From CAWBBA01 sp963741625 (GTDB lineage: Bacteria; Desulfobacterota; Desulfomonilia; Desulfomonilales; Desulfomonilaceae), in contig CAVUIT010000004.1 of the NCBI GenBank assembly GCA_963741625.1, positions 62,001 to 126,000 on the forward strand: DNA of 64,000 nt. The letters are read 5' to 3'. The position numbers and the translations under genes are program-made. Position 1 is the first letter of the stretch. Every line of letters begins with the position of its first letter. Below are positions 46,405-56,111 of the stretch, piece after piece. The notes below the pieces were generated by a model, which had not been told where the DNA came from, did no database searches, and worked only from the letters and a program-made list of their open reading frames with translations.

Positions 46405-47683
46405 TCACTTCTTCATCCAGGGCGGCAGCAGAACTTTTCCCGTCGCAATGGTCTCAGGAAAGACCACGATGCGCTTCCCTGCTTGCCACTGGAAGATCGT
46501 TCCCACCGCCCCTTCCTTTGGGTCAAGGCTGGGGATGACCTGATTGGTTTTGGGATCGAAGCGTATTCGCCCATACACTCCCATGAGATCCGTCTTCCTA
46601 AGTGCTTCGGCCACCTTGTCAGAATCCAGGGTTCCCGCTCGCTCTATGGCATCCTTGAGCGTGTAAACCGCCATATAACTAGAGGAAGTTCCATAACCTT
46701 CCGGTTCCAATCCGTATTTTTTCTTGTAGGCGTCCACGAACTTCATCGTCCACGGCGTGGCTTGACAGGGCACATTACCTGCGTTCACTACATTGGCCAT
46801 GCAGTACTCGCCCTTCCCTTCGGTAGCCTTCCAAAATCCCGGCTGTTCCGCTGCCGCGAGGATTGTGCCGAAAGGCAGGGCCGGAACTTTCATGTCATTC
46901 CACTGTTTGAGGAGGATAGAAGACTCCGGCATATCCATCCAGATAATCATCACTTGGGCATTCTGTTTCTTTGCCTCCTGGAGCGCCATAGAATAATCCG
47001 TAGTCCCGGTGGGGAAGACAACAGGATCACCCAACACCTTCCAGCCTTTGCTGGACATCACTTTCTTTAGAATAGCGCCGCCAGCGCGTGCATGGGCCAC
47101 GTCCTGGACCAAGATCATCAGGCGATCCAAACCGTATTGCTTGCCTATTCCTTCGAGGCAAGGAACCAGTTCGCCCATGACCATCCATTTGGCTTCTCCG
47201 GAAATCCGGAATAGATACTTATACTTCTCGGGATCGCTGGCTATTATTTCGCTGTACTTGGGGGTGAGGGCGCCTGTAGTAAGTATCGAGATCTTCTTGT
47301 TTTTCACAAGAAGAGGCATCGCTGCCAAGGCCGCCTCCGAACGAACAGGGCCTCCAACAATAAAGTCGACTTTCTTTTCAAGAATCAGTTTCTCTACAGC
47401 GAGAAGGGCCTCGCTCACCGGCACTCCCGGTTCCAGATCGCGAGTGTCGATGACCTCCAGAGCGAAGGGCCGTTTTTCTTGTCCCACCTTTACTCCACCA
47501 GCAGCGTTTATTTCTTCCACTGCGAGCTTAAAGGCCTTGTCCGCGTCCCAACCGTACAGGAAGGCCATAGCCAACGGGGCGCCGAGGACTATGGGCTTCT
47601 GCGCCAGAGCGGGGGACAAGGCTACTGCCAAACAGCACAGAGCGGCCAGTACCGGCAGATAGAAGTGTCTTCTTAAGCTTCAT
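46405..47683 (-). CDS. livK: Branched-chain amino acid-type ABC substrate-binding protein
   Basis: Periplasmic binding protein (type 1 fold) of about 425 residues. After ATG 47683 with AAGGAG upstream, the signal peptide starts MKLKKTLLS; the frame changes near 47651 (one surplus G), then VLAALCCLAVALSPALA completes it. The mature part includes PIVLGAPLAMAFLYGWDADKA, FIVGGPVRSEAALAAMPLL and YKYLFRISGEAKWM. It recognises a small organic ligand; family members bind amino acids, but the linked ligase makes an aromatic or fatty acid plausible. It is the first gene of the liv operon and has a sigma-54 promoter upstream. Confidence 0.88.
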
Positions 47684-48053
47684 CGTGTCACTCCTTTTTC
47701 TGGGATTGCAGCCTTCTTTTCTGAAGTGCCTGTCTTGCGGGTCCTATACGTGGAAGGGTAAAGAATATTTGACTTTTACGCAAGCCTATTCGCAGCTCAC
47801 TACATGTTTACGCGCGGTCGGCATGGCGACTGATCACTCTGGGCAGTCTGAGCGGAGTGTTAGGTACCGGAATGAGATAATGAGGATATGGTTATAGGGC
47901 GGCTCAGTAGTGCCACGTGCTCCCGTCCATGTCACGTTTGTTACAACGCCCCAAGCCAACAAAGACTTGCTCTGAACTCCAAACCCTCACGCATTTCTGA
48001 AGGCGCCAGCCCAATCAGAACCCCTTGCCCATTTCTTAACTGGAAGAGGAAGA

Positions 48054-48069
48054 AGCAAGTCTTGTGCCA
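48054..48069 (-). promoter_or_regulatory. Sigma-54 promoter of the liv operon
   Basis: On the minus strand TGGCAC-N5-TTGCT fits the -24/-12 consensus exactly, including GG and GC at the right spacing. It lies about 370 bases upstream of livK and is the only such match I noticed. The gene just upstream encodes an NtrC-type activator, which would use it. The remaining 47684-48221 gap shows no gene. Confidence 0.75.
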
Positions 48070-48221
48070 CGCTCACCGCAAATGCAGCATGAGCTGATAC
48101 TATCTCACCCAAACATGACTGGTTCTCATGAAGATGGAGCATTGCGACAATGAGACAATTGCAAATTTTCTTTGCAGTACGTGGAAAGGTTCTTTCCAGG
48201 GTAGACACAAAGTTGGCAGAC

Positions 48222-49565
48222 TCAGGAGTGAATTCGGTACTGGTTTAGCCGTTTTCGCAAGGTGGGTCTCGAAATCCCCAGCGCCTTTGCAGTGGTCGAA
48301 ACATTTCCACAGCATCTCGCAAAAGCCGTCAGAATATGTTCTCTTTGCACTTGTTCCAGGGTGCGGAGTTCGGAAATTTCCGGCAATTCCGTGGACGATC
48401 CGGCGAGAGCTGCCTCAACGGCATCTGCGAGGAGAACCGTTCCCCGAGATTCCAGGACGGCTTTCATGAGCACGTTCTTAAGCTCTCTCACGTTGCCCGG
48501 CCATGTATAAGTCTTGAGGATGTCCATGGCCTGGCTTTCAACTGTGGCCACCTTCGTGCTCAGGTCTCCATTGATCTTCGCCAAGAAGAACCTCACCAAT
48601 TCCGGCAGATCATCCATTCTCTCGCGGAGAGCCGGCACACGGACAGTGATCACCTTCAACCTGAAAAAAAGATCCTGCCGAAACCTTCCCTGCTGCACGA
48701 GATCTTTCAAATTCCTGTTGGTTGCAGCGATTATGCGTGCTTCGCACTGGCGGGTTTGGTTTCCTCCCACTCTCGTAAAATCGCCGTATTCCAAGAAACG
48801 CAGAAACTTCGCCTGCAAAGGCAGCGGGAGCTCCCCCACTTCGTCGAAGAATAGAGTTCCGGAACTGGCCAATTCTATCCTTCCCTTCTTAGATTCGACA
48901 GCCCCTGTGAATGCGCCTTTCTTGTGGCCGAACAGTTCGGATTCAAACAAGCTTTCCACCAGGGTGGTACAATCGATCGTGACAAAAGGCTGGTCCTTCC
49001 ATAACGAAGATTCGTGTATTACCCGCGCCAGGAGTTCCTTGCCTGTGCCTGTTTCGCCTTCGATCAAGACTGCGGCACGGTTGCAGGACAACAGTCCAAT
49101 GAATTTAAATATGGAACGCATGGCCCTGGTGTTGCCGACAATGCGCTTCCTCAGAATCTGGCTCTGGTCGTCATTTACCAGACGCGGACACGAGAGGGAG
49201 GCTTTGGAAATGTGCAGGCTCTTAGTTATGGAACGATCCAACTCACGAACACTCAGCGGTTTCTGGATATAATCATAGGCACCGTATCGCATGGCTTCTA
49301 TAGTGCTTTCCATGTCGTGATAAGCTGTTATCATTATGACTTTCAGATCCGGGCAGGTCTTCACAAGTCGTCGAAGTATCTCAAGACCTGAAACGTCTGG
49401 TAGTCGGATGTCGAGAATGACTACTTGAGGATCATAGTCAAGGCACGCTCTAAAGCCTCCATTTCCTGTGTCAGCGGTCTGCACTGCCAAGCCTTTGTCT
49501 TGCAGGTACATCTCCAGTGACTCGCGGATTGAAGCGTCATCGTCTATGACAAGCACTCTGTTCAT
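48222..49565 (-). CDS. NtrC-family sigma-54-dependent response regulator
   Basis: Activator of 447 residues with three domains. The receiver (1-120) has the acidic pair in VIDDDAS, phospho-Asp in VVILDIRLPD and K in YIQKPLS. The AAA+ domain has Walker A GETGTGKE, the sigma-54-contacting GAFTGA loop, GTLFFDEVGELP as Walker B, and WPGNVRELKN. The C-terminal Fis-like helix-turn-helix is NVSTTAKALGISRPTLRKRL. ATG 49565 overlaps the kinase stop (ATGA), so kinase and regulator are coupled. The target is probably the downstream liv operon through the sigma-54 promoter. Signal unknown. Confidence 0.93.
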   Translation of the reverse strand: MNRVLVIDDDASIRESLEMYLQDKGLAVQTADTGNGGFRACLDYDPQVVILDIRLPDVSGLEILRRLVKTCPDLKVIMITAYHDMESTIEAMRYGAYDYIQKPLSVRELDRSITKSLHISKASLSCPRLVNDDQSQILRKRIVGNTRAMRSIFKFIGLLSCNRAAVLIEGETGTGKELLARVIHESSLWKDQPFVTIDCTTLVESLFESELFGHKKGAFTGAVESKKGRIELASSGTLFFDEVGELPLPLQAKFLRFLEYGDFTRVGGNQTRQCEARIIAATNRNLKDLVQQGRFRQDLFFRLKVITVRVPALRERMDDLPELVRFFLAKINGDLSTKVATVESQAMDILKTYTWPGNVRELKNVLMKAVLESRGTVLLADAVEAALAGSSTELPEISELRTLEQVQREHILTAFARCCGNVSTTAKALGISRPTLRKRLNQYRIHS

Positions 49566-51136
49566 ACTCTCCATGGCAACCTCATGACAAAAGTCGCTCC
49601 CGGTCCCTGGCGGCCCCGTACCTCAACATTTCCCTCATGGGCCTCCACGATCCTCTTCACATTGCTAAGTCCCAAACCGCTGCCCTGAGCCTTTGTCGTG
49701 TAGAACGGATCAAACAGACGTGAAATGCCAGCAGGATCAACCCCAGGGCCGCTGTCTCCGACGCCGAGTTCCAGATATTTATTTTCGCCGATACGAATTG
49801 TCTTTGCGAACACGAGTATGCGACTACCCTCGCCCGTGACTTCAATCGCATTGAGTATCAAATTCAGTAAAGCTTGCTGGAGCTTTTTCGCATCCAATTT
49901 GCACGGAGGCAGATGTCGGGCATAGCGCTGAACTATTTTCAGATGTTTCTCCGCGGTCTTTGGCTCCACCAGATCTACGCATCCCTGCACAAGCTCACGC
50001 ACGTCCACAAAACCCAGTTCGATGTCGACAGGCCGAGAAAGGTCCAGCAACTGTCTAAGGATATTCTCCACTCTGGACACCTCCCGGACAGTGATGTCCA
50101 AACGCCGCCGATCAAAGCCTTCCAGATGTAATGTATCATTTAAGATTTGGAGATTCATGTTGATAGAAGACAGAGGATTTCTGATCTCATGGGAAAGTGA
50201 CGCTGCCAGTTGGCCCACATAAGCTAAGCGCTCATTTTCTCGGACTTTGCGCTCCATGGCCACGCGTTCGCTGATGTCCCTGCACACGCCAATGGTTACC
50301 GGCCCATGGCCGAGGTCAACTGTCTTCGCCCTAATTTCCGTGGCCCCCTTTTCGGGATCGCAACCCAAACGAATGTATTCAATAGTGCTTGCCGTGAGCT
50401 TGCCGGCCAGCGCATCGACGTACGTGCCATCCAAACGTTCGCGCGATTCCGGAGTCACAAATCGCAAGAATGGCTGACCCACCGCTTCAACCGGAGTGGT
50501 CCCGTGCATACGGCAAAACGCCTGATTCGCAAACACTATACGGCCGTTTTGTATGACAAAATATCCATCGTTAATCTCTTCGACCAGAGTCTTATATCTT
50601 CGCTCACTTTCGGCAAGCTCCGCTGTCCGGATGCTTACTTCCTGCTCGAGATTCTGAGCGTGCTGTCTAATTGAACGCTCGTGCATGTACTGAAAGTGAT
50701 CGGAAAAACGATGGATCGTGTAGGAAAGACTTGCATTGATAGCTTCAACCGACTGTGCCAACAACTTGAGACGTCGTTCAGCCAGAAGCCTTCGTGTTAC
50801 AATAGACCTGAACAACTCAAAGGCCTTTTGGACATGGGACAGCGGAAATCCTGCGACCAAGCGCTTTTCCGTGATGTAGTCTATGAAGCGCTCTATACGG
50901 GTGAGCCGGTTAGACGAGAGGAACTCCAAATTTGCTAGAAAGGCTTCGGTCACTGTTTCGATGAGTTCTTCTCGTGGACGCCCGGCATAAAATGCGGACA
51001 GCGTCGGAAGTGTGTCTACCCATTCTTCAATTATTGGCGCCGTCTCTCTCTTGAGCCATCGGAGGAGAGATCCTGGAGTCGGAGTACGAAATGCAAGAAG
51101 TGGATGGTTCTCTTCTCCATCTTTTTGAGCCGGCAC
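49562..51136 (-). CDS. PAS-containing soluble sensor histidine kinase
   Basis: Kinase of 524 residues without membrane segments. The N-terminal 170 residues resemble an RsbRD-type helical sensor (ETAPIIEEWVDTLPTLSAFY, RIERFIDYITEKRLVAGFP). Residues 190-320 are a PAS domain (YKTLVEEINDGYFVIQNGRI). The phospho-acceptor His is in SHEIRNPLSSINMNL, with the ATP-binding N, G1 and G2 boxes in QALLNLILNAIEV, GVGDSGPGVDP and GSGLGLSNVKRIVEAHEG. GTG 51136 is directly after a TATAAT-like sequence, so the true start or leader is uncertain. It should phosphorylate the overlapping NtrC-type regulator. Confidence 0.9.
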   Translation of the reverse strand: MPAQKDGEENHPLLAFRTPTPGSLLRWLKRETAPIIEEWVDTLPTLSAFYAGRPREELIETVTEAFLANLEFLSSNRLTRIERFIDYITEKRLVAGFPLSHVQKAFELFRSIVTRRLLAERRLKLLAQSVEAINASLSYTIHRFSDHFQYMHERSIRQHAQNLEQEVSIRTAELAESERRYKTLVEEINDGYFVIQNGRIVFANQAFCRMHGTTPVEAVGQPFLRFVTPESRERLDGTYVDALAGKLTASTIEYIRLGCDPEKGATEIRAKTVDLGHGPVTIGVCRDISERVAMERKVRENERLAYVGQLAASLSHEIRNPLSSINMNLQILNDTLHLEGFDRRRLDITVREVSRVENILRQLLDLSRPVDIELGFVDVRELVQGCVDLVEPKTAEKHLKIVQRYARHLPPCKLDAKKLQQALLNLILNAIEVTGEGSRILVFAKTIRIGENKYLELGVGDSGPGVDPAGISRLFDPFYTTKAQGSGLGLSNVKRIVEAHEGNVEVRGRQGPGATFVMRLPWRV

Positions 51137-51319
51137 TTATTATAATTGTCGAATCAGGCATCACGATCTTTGGTCAAGCCCCGAATACGTTGGGGCACGC
51201 CCGAGACCCGGCAGTTCACGAGGCAAGCTGAACTGTCACACTGAGAAAACCCTAATGAAAATGAGAAGACGGAATTCCTTTCTCGATCCGAGAAAGGGGA
51301 CACTCTTCCACATGCCGTG

Positions 51320-51570
51320 CCCTTCATGTGCAAGTACCCCCAGCCAGTATAGACTGAATTCCATGTACTTCAAAGCTTGAACGTGCGCTCGACTATAGGT
51401 CGTCTCCTGTAGCGATCCCAGAGTCGGTCGCTTGTCGATTAACGTTCCTGTGGTTTTTGCGATGAGGAACCAGAAGGCTGGGTACCACGTTTTCTCAAAC
51501 GTTTACGGACCGGATCGCTGTCGTACGCCTTGTCGGAGACGATCAGGATAATGGAAGAAGTTGACGCGGC
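51320..51570 (-). pseudogene. IS5-family transposase remnant
   Basis: On the minus strand pieces of an IS5-type DDE transposase C-terminal half are visible: IVSDKAYDSDPVRKRLRKRGTQ and, after a stop, RYRRRPIVERTFKL. ADKAYDSD and the VERTF (DDE motif glutamate) are the family landmarks. In-frame stops, and the lack of an N-terminal half or terminal repeats, show it is dead. It lies between the kinase and nifS genes; nothing else is seen in 51137-51651. Confidence 0.55.
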
Positions 51571-51651
51571 AATAGAGGAGCATGGGGGATTCCCGTTGAA
51601 ATAAGAATTCAAACTGACCCACTACCCAATTTTCATCCCCCCTTTCCCGGT

Positions 51652-52842
51652 TCATGGCGTTACACAAACAGCGGTGCTCAAGTATTCTCTGCCAAAAGGG
51701 GACATTGACCTCAGAAACTCAATTATTCCTGGAAGCTCTTGAATAACGTACTCTATTTCGCCTTCAGTGTTGTACCTGGAGAGGGAGAAACGAATCGATC
51801 CGTGAACCGCGGTGAAGGGTACCCCCATCGCTCTCAGCACATGGGAAGGTTCCAGAGAGCCTGACGTGCACGCTGATCCGGACGAAGCGCAGATTCCCTT
51901 TTCGTCCATCCTCATGAGGATGGCTTCTCCTTCGACGAATTCAAAACCAATGTTCAATGTGTTCGGAAGACGAGACTCCAGGTGGCCGTTCACTCGGGCT
52001 GCCGCAATAGTGGCCGATAATCCTTCCTGCAAACGATCTCTAAGCTTCCTCACACGTGAGTTTTCTTCATCGAAGTTTTTCATGGCAAGCCGCGCGGCCT
52101 CACCCAGACCCACTATTCCAGGAACATTTTCCGTCCCCCCACGCCTGTCCGATTCCTGGTGACCTCCAATAATAAACGGTGAAAAACGCGTCCCCTTCTT
52201 GATGTACAACGCCCCTATTCCTTTGGGAGCATGCAGCTTGTGGCCGGAAAGGGAAAGCAAGTCGATACTTGACGATCCGAGCCACAGGGGTACTTTACCG
52301 ACGGCCTGTACCGCGTCGGTGTGCATCAACGCGCCGTGTTCATGAGCTATCTCGCCGATCTCGCGAACCGGAAAAATCACCCCGGTCTCATTGTTGGCCC
52401 ACATCACGGACACCATCGCTGTTTGATCGCTGATCTTTGCTCGGACCTCCTCCATGTCCAGCATTCCATCTTTGTCTACCGACAGCCATCGCACATTGTA
52501 CCCTTTGAAGCGTCCGAGATGCTTGCACAGATTCAGGACTGCCGGATGTTCGACCCTGGTCGTAACAATTTCCTTACGTTCGGGCATGGTAGCCAACGCG
52601 CTCAGGATCGCCGTGGAATCCGATTCAGTCCCTCCTGAAGTGAAAATCACCTCCTGCTGCGAGGCATCCAACAACGCGGCGAGAGACTCCCTGGCCCTGG
52701 CTACGTCGCGAGCTACACTTCCTCCGAAGGAGTGCATGCTCGATGGGTTCCCGTAGCGTTCCGTCAGAAAAGGGCGCATAGCTTCGAAGACCTCGGGAGC
52801 CACCATGGTAGTGGCATTGTTGTCCAGGTAGACCGTTTTCAT
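51652..52842 (-). CDS. nifS: Cysteine desulfurase NifS/IscS type
   Basis: PLP enzyme of 396 residues that removes sulfur from cysteine for iron-sulfur cluster assembly. Signatures are YLDNNATTMVAPEVF, SGGTESDSTAILSAL, H in TRVEHPAVL, PLP lysine in LSLSGHKLHAPKG and the mobile catalytic loop ICASSGSACTSGSLEPSHVL with its cysteine. It overlaps the nifU stop (ATGA). Full length, frame intact. It is different from the class V desulfurase at 22.5 kb: this one serves general cluster assembly. Confidence 0.95.
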   Translation of the reverse strand: MKTVYLDNNATTMVAPEVFEAMRPFLTERYGNPSSMHSFGGSVARDVARARESLAALLDASQQEVIFTSGGTESDSTAILSALATMPERKEIVTTRVEHPAVLNLCKHLGRFKGYNVRWLSVDKDGMLDMEEVRAKISDQTAMVSVMWANNETGVIFPVREIGEIAHEHGALMHTDAVQAVGKVPLWLGSSSIDLLSLSGHKLHAPKGIGALYIKKGTRFSPFIIGGHQESDRRGGTENVPGIVGLGEAARLAMKNFDEENSRVRKLRDRLQEGLSATIAAARVNGHLESRLPNTLNIGFEFVEGEAILMRMDEKGICASSGSACTSGSLEPSHVLRAMGVPFTAVHGSIRFSLSRYNTEGEIEYVIQELPGIIEFLRSMSPFGREYLSTAVCVTP

Positions 52843-53687
52843 CCCGCCACCTCCTCTACATAGAGATCAGGGTGCACCAACTCCTTCAGCTTGGATTCTA
52901 TGCCGCTCTTTGTTAAGGCCGAACTGGGACAGGATGTGCAGAGCCCTCTGAGTGCCACGACAACCCGGTTTCCATCCAGATCGATGAGTTCGACGTCTCC
53001 GCCATCCTGCTGAAGCATCGGGCGAATCTCTTTTTCCATAACTTCCTGTATCTTGGCGATCTTCTGAAGGTTCGTCAGTTGCGGTCGAGGCCGGCCATCA
53101 GTCTTCTCTTCCTGTTTCAACTCTCCTCTGACCTGCGCAATAATTTCAGCTATTTTATCCTGGCATAGCCCGCATCCACCGCCTGCCTTGGTATAATTGG
53201 TCACTTGTTCGACTGTGGAAAGGTTGTTTGCTCTGATTTCTCTCTTGATCTGCTCGTCCGTAACGCCAAAGCACTGGCACACCAGTTCACCTTCCAACTC
53301 TTCCGCGGGGGCCGGTTCTTTGCGGTAACAGGCCACGGCAGCATGAAACGCGTCGCGCCCCATGACAGAGCAGTGCATTTTTTGCTGGGGCAGTCCGCCC
53401 AGAAAGTCTGCTATATCCTGGTTGGTGATCTTCATTGCCTCCTCTATGCTCTTCCCTTTAACCATCTCTGTCAGAGCGCTGCTGGAGGCAATTGCGCTTC
53501 CGCATCCAAACGTTTGGAATCGCGCATCAAGTATCTTGTCCGTCTCCGGATCTATCTTCAGAAAAAGCTTCAACGCGTCTCCGCACGCGAGAGAGCCCAC
53601 TTCACCAACGGCGTTGGCATCTTCCAGCTCTCCCACATTTCTCGGGTGGAAGAAATGGTCTTTAAGTTTTTCGCTGTATTCCCACAT
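52839..53687 (-). CDS. nifU: Iron-sulfur cluster scaffold NifU
   Basis: Full-length three-domain NifU, 282 residues. The IscU-like N-domain has scaffold cysteines in SLACGDAL, TFGCGSAIA and MHCSVMG; the central Bfd-like [2Fe-2S] domain has VCQCFGVTD and GGCGLCQDK; the C-terminal Nfu domain has GLCTSCPSS. It sits directly upstream of nifS with overlap, so both make one cluster-building unit. A possible promoter on the minus strand is TTGAAG (53754-53759) with TATTTT (53731-53736) after 17 bases. No nitrogenase genes are in the window, so this is a housekeeping system as in many deltaproteobacteria. Confidence 0.95.
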   Translation of the reverse strand: MWEYSEKLKDHFFHPRNVGELEDANAVGEVGSLACGDALKLFLKIDPETDKILDARFQTFGCGSAIASSSALTEMVKGKSIEEAMKITNQDIADFLGGLPQQKMHCSVMGRDAFHAAVACYRKEPAPAEELEGELVCQCFGVTDEQIKREIRANNLSTVEQVTNYTKAGGGCGLCQDKIAEIIAQVRGELKQEEKTDGRPRPQLTNLQKIAKIQEVMEKEIRPMLQQDGGDVELIDLDGNRVVVALRGLCTSCPSSALTKSGIESKLKELVHPDLYVEEVAG

Positions 53688-53821
53688 GAGACACCTCTTC
53701 CTTTCTCATTCATTGTACCGACGACTTGGAAAAATATCAGACCATGCCGCTTACTTCAAGGGCTTCAGATTTGAACCTATTTATCTTTTAGATGTCTCAG
53801 AAGGCAATGAGGTTCTCACTT

Positions 53822-53871
53822 GTTCAACAGTTGGCACTTTGAGCCACCAATTGTGCCCGGAACTGTTGAAC
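53822..53871. repeat. 50-base inverted repeat in an intergenic gap
   Basis: GTTCAACAGTTGGCAC (53822-53837) pairs with GTGCC...AACTGTTGAAC (53853-53871), an 11-base plus 5-base stem. It lies in the 410-base gap between nifU and the LolA-like gene, where no gene is evident; a terminator, operator or small RNA are all possible. Confidence 0.5.
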
Positions 53872-54097
53872 CCTGACAAATGGTGTGATATGAGAGTAAT
53901 TTTCGACGAGTTGAAACCTGGAGCAAGAGTTGTCCTCCAACCCTCCGGGGCTTATTAGAAATTGGACGAGTGAAAAGTCCCTGTCGCCCATTTCATGGGC
54001 GCGGGAGCGAATGGGTAACTTCAGAGGCCGATTGGCGGGACATGGTTGGCCAAGTTGAGGGAGCCGACCTGATGCCCATGTGGTTTGGAGTCAATTG

Positions 54098-54884
54098 ATG
54101 CAATTGTTTGTCAAACGCATTTGCAAAGCCTGTGCCGCGGCGGTTTGTCTCATGCCTCTGCTCGCAGCATGTGCAACGAAGGCACCCGCTGTGCCCGTCG
54201 CGCCTCGATAGCCTCATTGAAGGCATTGAAAAGAAAGCTTATATAGTAAACCAATTCCGGGCGAAGTTCGTAAAAACCCGCCACAGCACGGTCTTCAACC
54301 GCGACCTCAGCGTTCAAGGCGACCTGGTCTTTCAGAAGCCCAACAGATTTCGGCTCATCATGTCGGGAGATGTGAATGCAGACATCCTTTCCGACGGAAG
54401 AATCATCACCTTAATACATGATCAATCCGATCAGGAAGTATTCCGCGTGGAAGGGGAAAGGGATTTGTCCAAGTTCGCGGACCCGCTGGTTCTGATCATG
54501 CAACGGATCGGAGACGGGGGCTTGCGAAAGTTTGCAACGGTGAAGAATGTCCAGGACGGTAGTTCAAACGTGCTGGAAGTTGAACCAGGTAACGACACCT
54601 CCTTTGAAGGAATAAGAAACATCAGCCTGAGTTTTTCGGACATTGGAGAGATAGGCAAGGTAGCTATCGCATTCAGAAACGGTGACCGTGATGAAACCGT
54701 TTTTCAGTCATGGTCCTTGTTGGCTCGGGATGATCCGGAAATCCTGCAACTCAACCAGCGTCTGCAGGACATGGCCCAGCGCTCTGCCCAAAGTTTTCCT
54801 AAGAATTCGTCTAAGCAAGCTCTTACTGAAATGAAAGATAACAGCCCCTCGAACCTGGTTCGGGTGGTCGCCCCCGGACAGTAG
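54098..54884 (+). CDS. LolA-like outer membrane lipoprotein (frame broken)
   Basis: Lipoprotein of about 262 residues. ATG 54098 starts a signal with lipobox LMPLLAAC, so the mature protein should be lipidated. The frame changes near 54200-54205 (VPVAPR, then RLDSLIEGIEKK). What follows is a LolA/LolB-type beta barrel: FRAKFVKTRHSTVFNRDLSV, GDLVFQKPNRFRLIMSGD and IRNISLSFSDIGEIGKVAIA. LolA-like proteins carry lipoproteins across the periplasm; being itself a lipoprotein makes it more LolB-like or a specialised relative. It stands alone. Confidence 0.75.
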
Positions 54885-55050
54885 AGCCTAGTGTTTCCAT
54901 ATCTGCTCGACGGTAAGGCGGTTCATCAATGCGTATGGAAAGCTTAGGAGCGACGCGACCGCTTGGACGCCGAAAAGGGGCTAGCAGCGCTCGCCTCTGC
55001 CCTATCGTTTGCTTTCTAATCTGAAGATATTTCTGAAACACTACACCAGG

Positions 55051-55284
55051 TTATGTGCTGTCCGCGAGTTTCCGCTCCGGAAAATGGAGCAAATCCGTAT
55101 CCATATGGACGAATCGCCATGATTCACCCATGAAAATCGCAAACTCCCATCCGAAATCGACTGGTCGAGCCCAAACCCCCTGTCGGGGCACCTTAACATC
55201 TCTTTCCGGGAACGTATCCCCTTTGCGGAAGAATCTAGCCTCCCATTTGACGCCGTTAGCGCTGTAAAAACGGCTTGCGATCAC
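55051..55284 (-). CDS. Small protein of unknown function
   Basis: Seventy-seven residues with a GTG start at 55284, six bases after AAAGGAT. No membrane segment or known motif; tryptophan-rich in the middle (GVWARPVDFGWEFAIFMGESW). I do not recognise it. The ribosome site and good amino acid mix support coding, but no neighbour confirms it. Confidence 0.45.
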   Translation of the reverse strand: MIASRFYSANGVKWEARFFRKGDTFPERDVKVPRQGVWARPVDFGWEFAIFMGESWRFVHMDTDLLHFPERKLADST

Positions 55285-55381
55285 TGACTATCCTTTCAAT
55301 ACAACGGTGCGAGATTCACGTTGCCACGATACAATACTTGTTGCGGACAAGCACCTGCCGGGAAAAGACTCCGATCTCCTC

Positions 55382-55603
55382 TTATCGGGGAGCAGCTCCA
55401 GCATTACTCTGTCTGTGCTTGAGGGGCTTACCCCGGATGCTTCCAGCGTACATCACGACAGGCGACAGGACAATAAGAGAAAGGATGCCAACAAGTGCCA
55501 CCACAATCAGGACCGGCATCATTGCCAGTAAGAAAGCGATAGTTCTGATCTTTGCCACCGTGAGGGAGCGCGAATTAGCCTTTCTCATGTTCGTGCCCCT
55601 CAA
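55382..55603 (-). CDS. Small membrane protein
   Basis: Seventy-three residues with one or two membrane segments (IAFLLAMMPVLIVVALVGILSLIVLSP, written as a single hydrophobic stretch from about residue 22 to 50) and a basic tail. Its ATG overlaps the stop of the secreted protein upstream (ATGA), so the two are co-translated. I do not recognise a family. Signal anchors of this type often belong to small assembly or stress proteins. Confidence 0.55.
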   Translation of the reverse strand: MRGTNMRKANSRSLTVAKIRTIAFLLAMMPVLIVVALVGILSLIVLSPVVMYAGSIRGKPLKHRQSNAGAAPR

Positions 55604-55950
55604 CGTCGCGAAGCCTCCACCGGCAGTTGGTGACCACCTTTGGTCTTCAACACCCCTACGAGGAGTCCGGCGGGAGTAAGGTTCCCCGAAAACAGATGGC
55701 CGTCATGGTGGCTTGCTACGACCTTGGCCCCATCGATTTTCCCGGTGAAATGGTATGTGTCTTTCTGGCCCAGCGGGCTATACACATAGGCAACCCCGCT
55801 GATTTTGTTCCCATTCTGGTCTATTTTCGCCTGGATGAGGGAGCCCATGAATCTGCTTTCCCAGTTGCCGGCAATATTCACCCCTGCCCCCGCGGCCGGC
55901 AGACACATAGACGCGAGCACTATTGTTACGGCAGCGAAGTATTTGGGCAT
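55600..55950 (-). CDS. Small exported protein of unknown function
   Basis: One hundred and sixteen residues with a signal peptide (MPKYFAAVTIVLASMCLPAAG) and a short beta-rich mature part (NIAGNWESRFMGSLIQAKID, KDTYHFTGKIDGAKVVASHH). The GNW...I..DGxxISG pattern recalls small lipocalin-like or OstA-like exported domains in other bacteria, but I do not assign a family. It overlaps the small membrane protein downstream. Confidence 0.65.
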   Translation of the reverse strand: MPKYFAAVTIVLASMCLPAAGAGVNIAGNWESRFMGSLIQAKIDQNGNKISGVAYVYSPLGQKDTYHFTGKIDGAKVVASHHDGHLFSGNLTPAGLLVGVLKTKGGHQLPVEASRR

Positions 55951-56111
55951 CTGTTCTCCTTCCCGGACATTTCAGGCATGTGCACTTCAAACACCCGCCT
56001 GAAAATACTCCGGCCCGATCTTCGTCAGGCTCAATAAATTTTGCGGCTATAAGTAAATGAGTTCCCTGATCCCTGAACCGGTTCCCTGATTTACGGGACG
56101 ACCTTTGTTGT

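Noticed and set aside
53774..53958. Coding continuation in the gap after nifU
   Set aside because: The open frame has no start or family pattern and is crossed by an inverted repeat.
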